NCBI GenBank assembly: GCA_026391115.1
Contig: JAPLER010000384.1
Coordinates: 1-13,050 of the forward strand
Length of the DNA stretch: 13,050 bases
From: Bacteroidota bacterium
Lineage (GTDB): Bacteria > Bacteroidota > Bacteroidia > Chitinophagales > Chitinophagaceae
Reading direction: 5' to 3'
The notes under the pieces are model-generated. The model saw nothing but the letters and a program-made list of their open reading frames with translations, searched no databases and was not told the origin of the DNA. Below, piece by piece: positions 1-7,919 of this stretch (its first letter is position 1; the number at the start of each line of letters is the position of its first letter). The translations under genes were made by a program, and so were the position numbers.

Positions 1-264
1 TCTTTATTAAAAGCATTTTGTAACGAGTGGGCAAAACATAATATTACAGTTAATGGTATTGCACCTGGATATATTGCAACTGATAACACACAAATGCTAA
101 GAGACGACCCTGATAGAAATGCAGCAATTTTAGCTCGTATTCCTGCAAATAAATGGGGACAACCTAGCGATTTAACTGGTGCTTTTGTATTCTTAAGTTC
201 CCCTGCTTCTGATTATATCAATGGCACTATACTTACTGTTGATGGTGGTTGGATGGCAAGATAA
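1..264 (+). CDS. kduD: KduD-type SDR dehydrogenase, C-terminal part (5' end outside window)
   Basis: The last 87 residues of a short-chain dehydrogenase/reductase are open from base 1 to the TAA at 262-264. The stretch has the usual SDR C-terminal features: NEWAKHNITVNGIAPGYIAT, a WGQPSDL segment, ASDYINGT and the terminal VDGGWMAR, which closely matches the KduD subgroup ending VDGGWLAR. KduD is an NAD-dependent cytoplasmic enzyme that interconverts 2-keto-3-deoxygluconate and its 5-keto form in pectin-derived uronate catabolism; close SDR relatives reduce the alginate-derived keto sugar DEH to KDG. The neighbouring lyase fits either role, with alginate favoured. The Rossmann fold and YxxxK catalytic site lie upstream of the window. 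A LacI gene starts only 23 bases downstream, so the two are probably cotranscribed. Family assignment is firm; exact substrate is inferred. Confidence 0.82.
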   Translation, partial: SLLKAFCNEWAKHNITVNGIAPGYIATDNTQMLRDDPDRNAAILARIPANKWGQPSDLTGAFVFLSSPASDYINGTILTVDGGWMAR

Positions 265-287
265 AATTGATATGATAAAATATTAAA

Positions 288-1289
288 ATGAATTTAAAAG
301 AGTTTGCAAAGGCATTAAATCTATCTGCTTCAACCGTATCCAGAGCGTTGAACGATAGCCACGAAATAAGCACGAAAACAAAATTGCGTGTACTAGAATT
401 GGCAAAGGAAATGAACTTTGAACCAAACCCTTTTGCTAGTAATTTACGTCGTCAAAAAAACAAAACCATAGCTGTGGTTGTGCCAGATATTACCAATCAT
501 TTTTTTGCAAAAGTAATTGAAGGCATAGAGTCTATTGCACAAGAAAAAGGATATCATATTTTAATATATTTTACACTCGATAGTTATTTAAAAGAAGTTG
601 CCACTTTAAGGCTTTTAAGCAATGGAAGAGTTGGTGGAATAATACTTTCTTTATCTGCCGAAACTAATAATTACGACCATATTAGAGAGTTGAAAAAAAG
701 AAATATTCCGTTTGTCTTCTTTGATAGAGTTTGTGAAGAAATAGAAGCAGCCAAAGTAACCACAGATAACAAAACAGCTGCTCATCAAGCAACAAAATAT
801 TTACTTGAAAGAGGTTGCAGAAGAATTGCTTTCTTAAATTTTTCAGAATTTACAGCTACTAGTATTAAAAGAAAAATTGGTTACATAGATGCTTTAACAC
901 AAAACAATATTGAAGTAGATACAGCTCTAATTTTAAATTGCAGTACCAATAAAAAAGAGAATATTGAAGCACTTACACATTTACTTACAACTCAAAAAGA
1001 TGTTGATGCCATTTTTGCTTCTTCCGAAAATCTAAGTATTATTAGCTATCAAGTTTGCGAAAGTTTAGGAATCAACATTCCACAACAAATCAAGCTAATT
1101 GGTTTTTCGAATATGACTTTAGCAGCACACTTAAATCCTTCTTTTACATGCATTACACAACCTGCATTTGAAATAGGTAACGAAGCTGCTACAATTCTAT
1201 TTAAATCTATTGAAAAGCCACACATTGATTATAGCGATACTTTAATACAGTTAAATTCCAGTTTAGTAAAACGCAATTCTACAAACTAA
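288..1289 (+). CDS. LacI-family transcriptional regulator
   Basis: This 333-residue protein has the full LacI/GalR layout. Residues 1-23 form the helix-turn-helix (FAKALNLSASTVSRALND), residues about 47-58 the hinge helix (NPFASNLRR), and the rest a periplasmic-binding-protein-like effector domain beginning AVVVPDITNHFFAKVIEGIE and including FVFFDRV and the late IGFSNM and TCITQPAFEIG segments. It should act as a cytoplasmic dimeric DNA-binding regulator whose effector is a sugar or sugar acid. Its position between a KduD-type dehydrogenase and an alginate-lyase-superfamily gene suggests that it controls this uronate/alginate set. The ATG at 288 is preferred because it places the HTH at the expected N-terminus. 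No operator is visible in the 23-base gap upstream; it probably lies before the operon, outside the window. Confidence 0.93.
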   Translation: MNLKEFAKALNLSASTVSRALNDSHEISTKTKLRVLELAKEMNFEPNPFASNLRRQKNKTIAVVVPDITNHFFAKVIEGIESIAQEKGYHILIYFTLDSYLKEVATLRLLSNGRVGGIILSLSAETNNYDHIRELKKRNIPFVFFDRVCEEIEAAKVTTDNKTAAHQATKYLLERGCRRIAFLNFSEFTATSIKRKIGYIDALTQNNIEVDTALILNCSTNKKENIEALTHLLTTQKDVDAIFASSENLSIISYQVCESLGINIPQQIKLIGFSNMTLAAHLNPSFTCITQPAFEIGNEAATILFKSIEKPHIDYSDTLIQLNSSLVKRNSTN

Positions 1290-1310
1290 TAACACTTTTA
1301 CTCTTTTTAT

Positions 1311-1763
1311 ATGATTCGACTATTAGCTATTATGTTATTAACAATAATATTATTATCTTCTTGTTCCAATAAAGTTCAAACTCACATCCAAAAAGAATTT
1401 CTACACGCTGGACCTGGCTATTCAAGGGCTGTTGTAATCACAAATGGCAATACCAAAACTATTTATGTTGCTGGTTTAACAGGCGATGGGGAAGATTTTG
1501 AAACACAAACACGTGCTACATTTAACAACATTAAAACGGAACTTGAGGGTGCAGGTGCAACATTAAAAGATGTTGTTAAAATGAATACCTACATCGTAAA
1601 CTATAAACCAGAATTGATTGACATTTTTAGAAAAGTAAGAAAAGAAATTATGGGCGAAAAAGAAATGCCAGCGAGTACAGTTGTTGGTGTACCAGCATTA
1701 GCAGCAAAAGATAAAATGATAGAAATAGAAGCCATCGCAATTATTGAAATAAATAAAAAATAA
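1311..1763 (+). CDS. RidA-superfamily (YjgF/UK114) lipoprotein
   Basis: The 150-residue product starts with a lipoprotein signal peptide: MIR, a hydrophobic core, then the lipobox LSSC with the acylated Cys at residue 18. The mature part is a Rid/YjgF domain, seen in TIYVAGLTGDG, TRATFNNIKTELEGAGATLKDVVKMNTYI and the C-terminal MIEIEAIAII. RidA proper is a cytoplasmic enamine/imine deaminase whose catalytic Arg sits in a PARS-type segment. Here that segment reads MPASTVVGVP, so Ser occupies the Arg position. Deaminase activity is therefore doubtful, and membrane anchoring outside the cytoplasm would also be unlike RidA. A ligand-binding or trimer-forming accessory role is possible but unproven. 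Its stop TAA shares a base with the next gene's ATG (TAATG at 1761-1765), indicating translational coupling to the lyase-superfamily gene. Confidence 0.87.
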   Translation: MIRLLAIMLLTIILLSSCSNKVQTHIQKEFLHAGPGYSRAVVITNGNTKTIYVAGLTGDGEDFETQTRATFNNIKTELEGAGATLKDVVKMNTYIVNYKPELIDIFRKVRKEIMGEKEMPASTVVGVPALAAKDKMIEIEAIAIIEINKK

Positions 1764-2383
1764 TGATACAAAGAATTACAGTTTTATTCGTTTTAGCAAG
1801 TTTTGCTACAAGTGTTTTAACAGCACAATCAACACATTTAATGTTATCTAAAACAGATAATATCAAATTTGATTTTGCAATATTGAAAACAAAAAAAGCC
1901 AAGATAAAAGCAAAAGATAAGAGTCTTGCAACTGCTTACAATCAGTTGTTAAAAGATGCAGATAAATTGTTGAATTATCAGCCAGTGAGTGTGATGGATA
2001 AAACTGATTTCCCACCAAGTGGTAATAAACACGATTATATGAGCATTGGCCCTTATTGGTGGCCCGACCCTGCAAAGCCAAATGGTTTGCCTTACATTAG
2101 AAAAGATGGTGAAGTGAATCCAGAGGTAAAGAATTTTCCTGATAAAGAGAATATGCCTAAACTATGCGAAAACATTAACACTTTGGCATTGTCTTATTAT
2201 TATTCAAACAATGAAAAATATGCAAAACACGCTACCAAATTATTAGAAGTTTGGTTTTTAGATACGGCTACTAAAATGAATCCAAACTTAAAATATGGTC
2301 AAGCTGTTAAAGGTAAAAATGAAGGAAGAGCAGAAGGAGTTATAGATACAAGACAATTTATTTTTGCTATTGAACACCAGTAA
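1763..2383 (+). pseudogene. Alginate-lyase-superfamily enzyme, 5' fragment of a broken gene
   Basis: This fragment encodes 206 residues. It begins with a Sec signal peptide (cleavage likely after VLTA, before QST), followed by the N-terminal half of an alginate-lyase-superfamily (PF05426-type) alpha-barrel protein. Diagnostic segments are HDYMSIGPYWWPDP, GLPYIRKDGEVNPE, YAKHATKLLEVWFLD and NEGRAEGVIDTRQF. The frame runs into TAA at 2381-2383 just after the DTRQ segment. In intact relatives about 35 residues follow DTR before a WLxTSKxGxxE segment, but here that segment appears almost at once in another frame at 2364 onward. The lesion is thus an internal deletion of roughly 100 bases with a frame change, not a single-base shift. 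This piece alone lacks the catalytic Asn-His and Arg/Tyr residues. The family depolymerises alginate or oligosaccharides by beta-elimination in the periplasm or at the surface; the exact substrate is not certain. Confidence 0.85.
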
Positions 2384-2882
2384 AATTGGCATTGATGAAA
2401 TGACTTCCAAAAACAATCATAGTGTGTGGTTTGATGCTCAAGCATTGTCCATTGCAGTATTTGTTGATAGCTTGGAATTAGCCAATAAAATTGTTTTAAG
2501 AGCTGCTGATCGATTAGACAAGCAAATGGATGACAAAGGTTTATTTCCTTATGAAATGGAGCGTACAACATCATTACATTACTCTGCATTTATTATGAAT
2601 GCATTTACCATTATTGCTCAATTATCAGAAAAAACGAAAACCAACTTTTGGACGTTAGAAACTAAGAATGGCAAGTCATTCAAAAAAGGTTTTGATGCAT
2701 TGTATCCATATTTAACCAAAGAAAAAGTATGGACAGGTAAACAAATAAAAGAATTTAATTATGCCGATGGATATGCTATTTTATTAGTAGGTGCCAGTAA
2801 ATTAAAATGTAAAACCTGCATTGATTTTATTCAAAAAAATGAAGGAGATAAATACAAACCATCTATGCTAGGTTTGCTCTAA
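2364..2882 (+). pseudogene. Alginate-lyase-superfamily enzyme, 3' catalytic fragment
   Basis: The second half of the broken lyase-superfamily gene lies one frame forward of the first. It reads LLNTSKIGIDEM, then KNNHSVWFDAQ, where the Asn-His pair matches the catalytic residues of PL5-like enzymes, and ERTTSLHYSAF, which carries the Arg and Tyr expected in the active site. The C-terminal part (KSFKKGFDALYPYL) follows the normal family order with no further stops, ending at TAA 2880-2882. The two fragments total about 376 residues, and an intact relative of about 400-410 would include the missing 35 or so. The first codon at 2364 is TTG inside the deletion scar, so it is probably not a real start; a secreted protein could not be made from this piece because the signal peptide is in the other fragment. 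Confidence 0.82.
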
Positions 2883-2900
2883 CAATTAAGCATTTATCAA

Positions 2901-3275
2901 ATGAAAAGAATATTATTTTTATTATTCGCTGTAGCTATTGCCAATACAGCAATTTATGCACAACAAAATAATATTATAGCTACCAAAAATGAAGCAAAGA
3001 AGAATAGTGAAACACAAATGCTTGCAGCTTTTGAAAAAGCACAATTAACACCTGAAGAACAACAAAAAGTAAAAACTATTTTCAAAGAAAGTTCTGCTAG
3101 CTTTAAGATTTTAAAAGCAGATACAACATTAAGTGATTCGACAAGAAAAGTAAAATATACGGAACACGACAATATTAAAAATGCTCAATTGAAAGAAGCA
3201 TTGGGTGAAGCAAAATATAAAGCACTAAAGAAAGCACAAAAGGAATTGAGAGAAGCTGCAAAGAAGAATGATTAA
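2901..3275 (+). CDS. Small secreted helical protein with an LTPEEQQK motif
   Basis: This encodes 124 residues with a Sec signal peptide; cleavage after AIYA before QQN is likely. The mature chain is short, charged and Lys/Glu/Ala-rich and should be almost wholly helical. The segment LTPEEQQKVKTIFKES resembles the LTxxQ repeat of Spy/CpxP-like periplasmic proteins, and LKEALGEAKYKALKKAQKEL may be the second helix of such a hairpin. No catalytic motif is visible. It follows the lyase fragment by 18 bases on the same strand and is probably cotranscribed. A periplasmic chaperone-like or stress role is inferred only from the LTxxQ similarity. It is not a recognised part of alginate pathways, so its position may be incidental. 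No terminator is evident after it. Confidence 0.78.
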   Translation: MKRILFLLFAVAIANTAIYAQQNNIIATKNEAKKNSETQMLAAFEKAQLTPEEQQKVKTIFKESSASFKILKADTTLSDSTRKVKYTEHDNIKNAQLKEALGEAKYKALKKAQKELREAAKKND

Positions 3276-3399
3276 AACTCCTTCACTCCTATTTAACTGC
3301 TTGGTAGTTTGGTTTTACTCTTTAACGTGAGTTTTGTGTCTTTTAATTATTTATCAATAGCTTAATCCCTAAAAGTTAGCATACAAAGGGAGTTTCATT

Positions 3400-3870
3400 A
3401 GACCTCTTCAACAATTCATTTAACATACAAAAAAGTTGATTTTTGGGGTTTTTATAATCAAAAGATTTTATTATCTCTTTTGATATTTGATAACTACTCG
3501 GCATTGTTTAAAAGAGCAACAGGTATTCATAAGAATCTATTTTTAGAGATAGTTGAGACTCTAAATAATCACAAGCAACTGCATCGTAAACATCCAAGAT
3601 TTGGCAACAAACCTTCCTTAAGTATAGAGGATGCTTAATTAAAGATTTTGATGTATTACATAGAGTTGGGAATGTGAAATGACAAAAGAAACAGCGCCTA
3701 TTATTGTTCAAGATGTTGTTATCATTTGCCTGCAAGAAAAAGTGACATAAGCAAAAGATACAAATAATTGCAGATAATAAAACCAAGAAGATTATCTGCA
3801 CAACTTTTGGCAAATGTAGAAATCTAGATTTTTAAAGTATTTAAAGCAAATAAAACAGTTTTAATCAATA
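3400..3870 (+). mobile_element. Degenerate IS5-family (ISL2/IS1031-like) transposase relic
   Basis: The 609-base gap between 3276 and 3884 contains an eroded transposase on the + strand. Block A (frame of 3459, stop at 3636-3638) reads NYSALFKRATGIHKN, LFLEIVETLNN and NKPSLSIEDA, matching the N-terminal region of IS5-type transposases (FKxxTGIxKxxF...KLSIEDQ). Block B (3731-3835) reads CKKK-stop-HKQKIQ, then IIADNKTKKIICTTFGK and NLDF, matching the GKKKRHTLKTQ / KKIICTSFGxGxxHDF core; the stop TGA at 3743 is what CGA would give after C-to-T change. Block C continues one frame on as KVFKANKT. The intervening DDE core, including the first Asp region, is largely gone. The sequence TTAGACCTCTTCAACAATT near 3398-3416 may be the left terminal repeat, but no right copy is visible. 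Bases 3276-3399 hold nothing I can identify. Confidence 0.75.
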
Positions 3871-3884
3871 ACTTTACCTACATT

Positions 3885-4666
3885 TTGATCAGTTATACAA
3901 CATATATACAACCACAATCTAACGAATGGGTAACTTTTGTACATGGTGCAGGTGGCAGTAGTGCAATTTGGTATAAACAAATAAAAGAGTTTAACAAACA
4001 CTATAATATTTTACTGCTTGATTTAAGAGGTCACGGAAATTCTGCATCTAATTTGAATTCAATAAACAGCTACACTTTTAACATAATAGCACAAGATATT
4101 ATTGAAGTTCTGGACAAACTAAACATACCAAAAACACATTTTATTGGCATTTCTTTAGGCACAATTATCATTAGGCAAATAGCCGAAACTAATGTAGAAA
4201 GAGTAAGTAGTTTAATAATGGCAGGTGCTATAATGAAGCTAAATTTTAGGTCACAAATATTAATGCAACTAGGTGTAATTTTAAAATCTGTAATACCATA
4301 TTTATTGCTGTATAAATTTTTTGCTTACATCATTATGCCTCGAAAAAATCATAAAACATCTAGGCAATTATTTGTAAACGAGGCAAAAAAATTAAACCAA
4401 AAAGAGTTTATCAGATGGTTTAAATTATCTGCTGAGGTAAATGATCTGCTACAACAATTTAGAGATAATGAAATTCCTATACCTACTTTATATTTAATGG
4501 GCAATCAAGATGCTATGTTTTTACCATCAATTGAAGCCTTAGTTAAAAGTCATCATAAATATGCTAGCTTACAAGTGACGTTGTAAATATTGATAAACCA
4601 AACATTTTTAACAAAAACTCCCTAGCATTTTTAAAACTACACACAATGCAATTAATAAATAGTTAG
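3885..4666 (+). pseudogene. Alpha/beta hydrolase, frameshifted by a short deletion at the catalytic His
   Basis: The open part (3885-4586, 233 residues) is an alpha/beta-hydrolase fold protein: VTFVHGAGGSS (oxyanion loop, residues 17-26), LLLDLRGHGNS, the nucleophile elbow GISLG with Ser90, a cap of hydrophobic helices, and TLYLMGNQDA with the acid Asp209. The frame then ends at SLQVTL. The expected tail (CGHVVNIDKPxxFN...) is found at once in another frame: from 4580 it reads VVNIDKPNIFNKNSLAFLK and stops at TAG 4664-4666. About 16 bases coding roughly IEKCGH appear missing, removing the catalytic His. No ATG suits the start; TTG at 3885 gives the expected N-terminus but immediately abuts the transposase relic. 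Substrate unknown. Confidence 0.8.
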
Positions 4667-4816
4667 TTCATAGTATTTGTAACCTTTATCCTAAAATTTG
4701 CTTCTTTAATGGTTGGCATTACTACCATTTTATTTGTTCTATTAGCAAATGTGTTGGCAATGACACTCACTCACCACTGAGAAATCGGGAATCTAGGGCT
4801 AGCTGTTTTAATAAAT

Positions 4817-5407
4817 CTAGCTTTCTACAACATCATTTTGCTTCAACAACTGCTGGCGGCAAAAGTTATTGAAATCATTTTCTACCTCTAAAGGTACATT
4901 ATCGTTAACCTCGCCCTGAAAAATTTTATTGTTTTTAAAATCAATAGTTAACATACCAAATCTAAGTAACACATTGGTTACTTCATTCCAACTATATTTT
5001 TTTTGAGGGAATGTATTTACTACAATTTCGTTTTCGTCAAAAGCATATTCTGGTGCTACTTTCAAAGTACGCTCAAAAACAGCTGCTATCAGATAAGCGA
5101 TTGCCAAATACCACACACCTATCATAAACCAACCCCAAGCTGCTAGCATAACTGCAAATCTGTAATTGGGCGAAAGTCCATTTTTTTCTTGCCTTTTACT
5201 AAACACTACCCAAGCTATAATTCCCAAAGTACAAAGATTTAGTAAAACCAGTTTGGGTGTAAAACCACTTGTTGCAAAGTTTAACGTAAAGCTATAAACA
5301 AAAAACATTACAGCTATTGCCAACATAAGTATGCTAATGATATCAACAATTTTAGTAGAAGTTTTTTTTAACACAACAATAAAATCAAAAGTTCTAACTG
5401 GTCTCAT
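4817..5407 (-). CDS. Membrane protein with C-terminal PH-like soluble domain, function unknown
   Basis: I do not recognise a named family. With the ATG at 5407 the product has 196 residues. Hydrophobic segments lie at about 21-41, 52-70 and 83-111 (the last long enough to be a helical hairpin, giving three or four spans). Residues 112-196 form a soluble tail with alternating beta-type segments (NEIVVNTFPQKKYSWNEVTN, GMLTIDFKNNKIF) that look like a small bacterial PH-like domain; this is inferred from pattern only. The open frame extends to a TTG at 5476, but the extra 23 residues overlap the opposite gene and are not needed. A perfect -7 type box (TACATTTG on the - strand, 5419-5412) ends four bases before the ATG. 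The gene diverges from the glycosyltransferase, and its 3' end faces the hydrolase remnant. Confidence 0.75.
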   Translation of the reverse strand: MRPVRTFDFIVVLKKTSTKIVDIISILMLAIAVMFFVYSFTLNFATSGFTPKLVLLNLCTLGIIAWVVFSKRQEKNGLSPNYRFAVMLAAWGWFMIGVWYLAIAYLIAAVFERTLKVAPEYAFDENEIVVNTFPQKKYSWNEVTNVLLRFGMLTIDFKNNKIFQGEVNDNVPLEVENDFNNFCRQQLLKQNDVVES

Positions 5408-5524
5408 AAAACAAATGTATAGGAAATACAATTGCAATAAATGCACGAATAGAAAATGGAAATAAAATTTATTCATTCATTCGTGACTAATAACCCACAA
5501 CCCATATTTTTACTTTCTTTTAAA

Positions 5525-6634
5525 ATGATGAATGTTTTAAGTTTAGTAAGTTATAATTTTTTACCTCCTAAAATGGGTGGTCAAAAATGTATTGCTTCGT
5601 TTAACGAATGGCTTAGCAAAAGGGTGAATCTTACGTGTGTTAGCACTCAATCAAACAATCCTGCATTAGCATCATATAGTTTACACAATATTTTAAGCAA
5701 CAGTAGTTTTAGATATGCCAATGTGTTGTACTTTTTTACCATTAAAAAAATCATCAAACAAAAAAACATTACTCACCTTATTATAGAGCATCCTTATTAT
5801 GGTTGGTTGGCTTTTTTGTTAAAGATTTTTTTGAGAGTAAAAATTATTGTTCACTCGCACAACATAGAAAGTATGCGTTTTAAAAGCATTGATAAAAAAT
5901 GGTGGAAGATATTGTGGTATTATGAAAAATGGATTTATAACAAAGCTGATGCAAATTTTTTTATTACAGAAAATGATATGCAATATGCACTGCAAAATTT
6001 TGGTTTACAAAAAAGTAAATGCACAGTAATTACTTACGGATTTGAGTTGAAGCACATACCAAATGTTGCACAAAAGCAAACTGCCTCTACAACCATAAGA
6101 CAACAATTTAGCATTGCTGCAAACGATAAAATTTTATTGTTTAATGGCACATTAAGCTACAAGGCAAATCTTAATGCACTTGATATTATTTTACAAAAAA
6201 TCAATCCAATATTACAACAACAGAACTTTAATTATAAAATTATTGTTTGTGGCAAAGATTTACCAGCATCATACAATAATTTACAACATCATAAAAATAT
6301 TATATATGTAGGTTTTGTAGATGATATTGCTGCATATTATTTGGCTACAGATGTTTTTATAAATCCAGTAAATGAAGGTGGTGGTATTAAAACAAAAATT
6401 GTAGAAGCATTAGGCTTTAACATAAGCTTGGTAACTACAAAAAGTGGTGCTATTGGTATTCCAGAAAACATTGTGGGCAATAAAATGAAAGTTATTGAAG
6501 ATGATGATTGGGTGGCATTTGCCAATGCCATAACAACAATAAAAATTGATACAGATTTACATGAGGATTATTTTAAATTTTTTTATTGGGAAAAAATAGC
6601 AGCAAAAGCCCTAGTAGCCATTGAAGAATGTTAA
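5525..6634 (+). CDS. Glycosyltransferase family 4 (GT-B fold)
   Basis: This encodes 369 residues when started at the first of two tandem ATG codons (5525, 5528); an upstream TTG at 5456 would add 23 residues that overlap the divergent gene and lack family support. The N-terminal half has the GT-B Rossmann start NVLSLVSYNFLPPKMGGQK, ITHLIIEHPYYGWL and VHSHNIESMRF. The C-terminal half has ILLFNGTLSYKANLNAL, IIVCGKD, IIYVGFVDDI and the donor-binding segment around Glu284 (NEGGGIKTKIVEAL, the EX7E-type region of GT4 enzymes). It should transfer a sugar from a nucleotide-sugar donor at the cytoplasmic face, for a cell-surface glycan or lipid. No other glycan genes adjoin it, so donor and acceptor cannot be assigned. 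The DNA methyltransferase follows 34 bases later, with possible shared transcription. Confidence 0.9.
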   Translation: MMNVLSLVSYNFLPPKMGGQKCIASFNEWLSKRVNLTCVSTQSNNPALASYSLHNILSNSSFRYANVLYFFTIKKIIKQKNITHLIIEHPYYGWLAFLLKIFLRVKIIVHSHNIESMRFKSIDKKWWKILWYYEKWIYNKADANFFITENDMQYALQNFGLQKSKCTVITYGFELKHIPNVAQKQTASTTIRQQFSIAANDKILLFNGTLSYKANLNALDIILQKINPILQQQNFNYKIIVCGKDLPASYNNLQHHKNIIYVGFVDDIAAYYLATDVFINPVNEGGGIKTKIVEALGFNISLVTTKSGAIGIPENIVGNKMKVIEDDDWVAFANAITTIKIDTDLHEDYFKFFYWEKIAAKALVAIEEC

Positions 6635-6668
6635 TATTAACTGGGTAAGTTACATACAGTACAGATAT

Positions 6669-7919
6669 ATGAGTAATGAATATTTTGGAATAAATGAAGT
6701 AGCCATTAAGCTAAATATTTCGCAAAAGCTGGTAAGGCGATATATTGCTAGTGGTAATTTAATTGGTGAAAAAATAGATGGAGCATATAGAGTAAGTAAA
6801 AGTGCTTTAGATGTATTTGCAAAAACATTAGCTAATCAGATAGTAATAGAAAATAAAGTAGCAAACAAAAAGACAACAAGAAACTATAAAAATAATGCTA
6901 AAGACAATGTAAACTGGATAGATATTGATGATACTTGGAATAGTGTAACACTATCTAATCTAACATTTGTCGATTTATTTTCTGGTGCAGGTGGTATTAC
7001 CAAAGGTTTTGAAATGGCTGGTTTAAAAGGCATTTGCGGTTTAGATTGGTTTGAAGAAGCTGCAAAAACATACAGAAGAAACTTCTCTCACCCATTTATT
7101 TGTGGAGATATAAAACAAGACAGTGTAAAAGAAGAATTTTACACTACCGTTAAAAGAAATTTAAAAGGAAAAAAATTAAATATCATAGCTGGGGGTTTTC
7201 CTTGTCAGGGATTTAGTATGGCTGGCAATAGAATAGAAGATGACCCTAGAAATTCGTTGTATAAAGAACTTTTAGAAATTGTTGTTACGCTGCAACCTGA
7301 CTTTATTGTATGCGAAAATGTAGTAGGCTTACGATCTATGTTGCAAGGAAAAGTTGAAGAAAAAATTATTGAGGATTTTGAAAAAGCAGGGTATAAAGTA
7401 AATGTTACTGTGCTGCGTGCAGCAGGCTACGCAGTGCCTCAAAAAAGAGATAGAGTAATTTTTATTGGCAACAAGATTAATAAAAACAACTATCATCCAA
7501 CTCCTTTTTTACAACCACAACATTATTTAACTACAGGCAGTGCTATTGAAGATTTGATGCACATTGAAGAAGATACTGCTATTAATCATATACCAACAAA
7601 ACATAGACCTGATATGGCACAAAGAATGCTTGAACTAGAAGAGGGAAAGAGTTTGTACAAAGGCTATAGCGATGCTTGGAAAAAATGCCCATGGAATGAA
7701 CCATCTTGCACCATTAAAGAAAATCATGGTGGCGTTAATATTCATCCTAAACTCCCAAGAGTTTTAACAGCCAGAGAGATGGCAAGATTACAATCTTTTC
7801 CTGACGATTTTATTTTTGAAGGGCCAAAAAATAAACAACTGGTTCAATTAGGCAATGCTGTACCTCCTTTATTAGCAAAAGCTATTGGATTAGCCATAAG
7901 AAAATCTTATAATAAATAA
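6669..7919 (+). CDS. DNA (cytosine-5) methyltransferase with N-terminal excisionase/MerR-like HTH
   Basis: With the ATG at 6669 the protein has 416 residues. A TTG at 6621 would add 16 residues overlapping the previous gene. Residues 1-50 are a winged-HTH of the MerR/excisionase type (YFGINEVAIKLNISQKLVRR, then AYRVSKSALDVF), followed by a basic linker (about 51-85). The catalytic part has motif I FVDLFSGAGG (100-109), motif IV GGFPCQGFS with nucleophile Cys179, motif VI ENV (216-218), motif VIII QKRDRVIFIG (258-267), motif IX LTAREMARLQSFPDDF and motif X QLGNAVPP. The target-recognition region (about 268-360) is short. It should transfer methyl from SAM to cytosine C5 at a specific site; the site cannot be read from the sequence. 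No endonuclease gene adjoins it, so it looks like an orphan. The HTH could serve autoregulation or targeting. Confidence 0.95.
   Translation: MSNEYFGINEVAIKLNISQKLVRRYIASGNLIGEKIDGAYRVSKSALDVFAKTLANQIVIENKVANKKTTRNYKNNAKDNVNWIDIDDTWNSVTLSNLTFVDLFSGAGGITKGFEMAGLKGICGLDWFEEAAKTYRRNFSHPFICGDIKQDSVKEEFYTTVKRNLKGKKLNIIAGGFPCQGFSMAGNRIEDDPRNSLYKELLEIVVTLQPDFIVCENVVGLRSMLQGKVEEKIIEDFEKAGYKVNVTVLRAAGYAVPQKRDRVIFIGNKINKNNYHPTPFLQPQHYLTTGSAIEDLMHIEEDTAINHIPTKHRPDMAQRMLELEEGKSLYKGYSDAWKKCPWNEPSCTIKENHGGVNIHPKLPRVLTAREMARLQSFPDDFIFEGPKNKQLVQLGNAVPPLLAKAIGLAIRKSYNK

Noticed and set aside
2354..2384. Programmed ribosomal frameshift in the lyase-superfamily gene
   Set aside because: About 35 residues conserved in the family are missing at the joint, and there is no convincing slippery site or following structure, so a deletion explains it better.
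3508..3813. A 101-residue open frame on the - strand with a hydrophobic start and many Cys
   Set aside because: It lies opposite the transposase relic, whose + strand blocks match a known family in order; the - strand product resembles nothing and its composition is that of an antisense shadow.
4667..4771. Hydrophobic open stretch after the hydrolase tail (FASLMVGITTILFVLLANVL)
   Set aside because: It is about 33 residues, has no confirmed start or family match, and sits in a decayed region; it may be a relic of a membrane protein but cannot be supported. The rest of 4667-4816 shows nothing identifiable.
6621..7919. A restriction-modification system
   Set aside because: Only the methyltransferase is present; neither neighbour has any nuclease motif.
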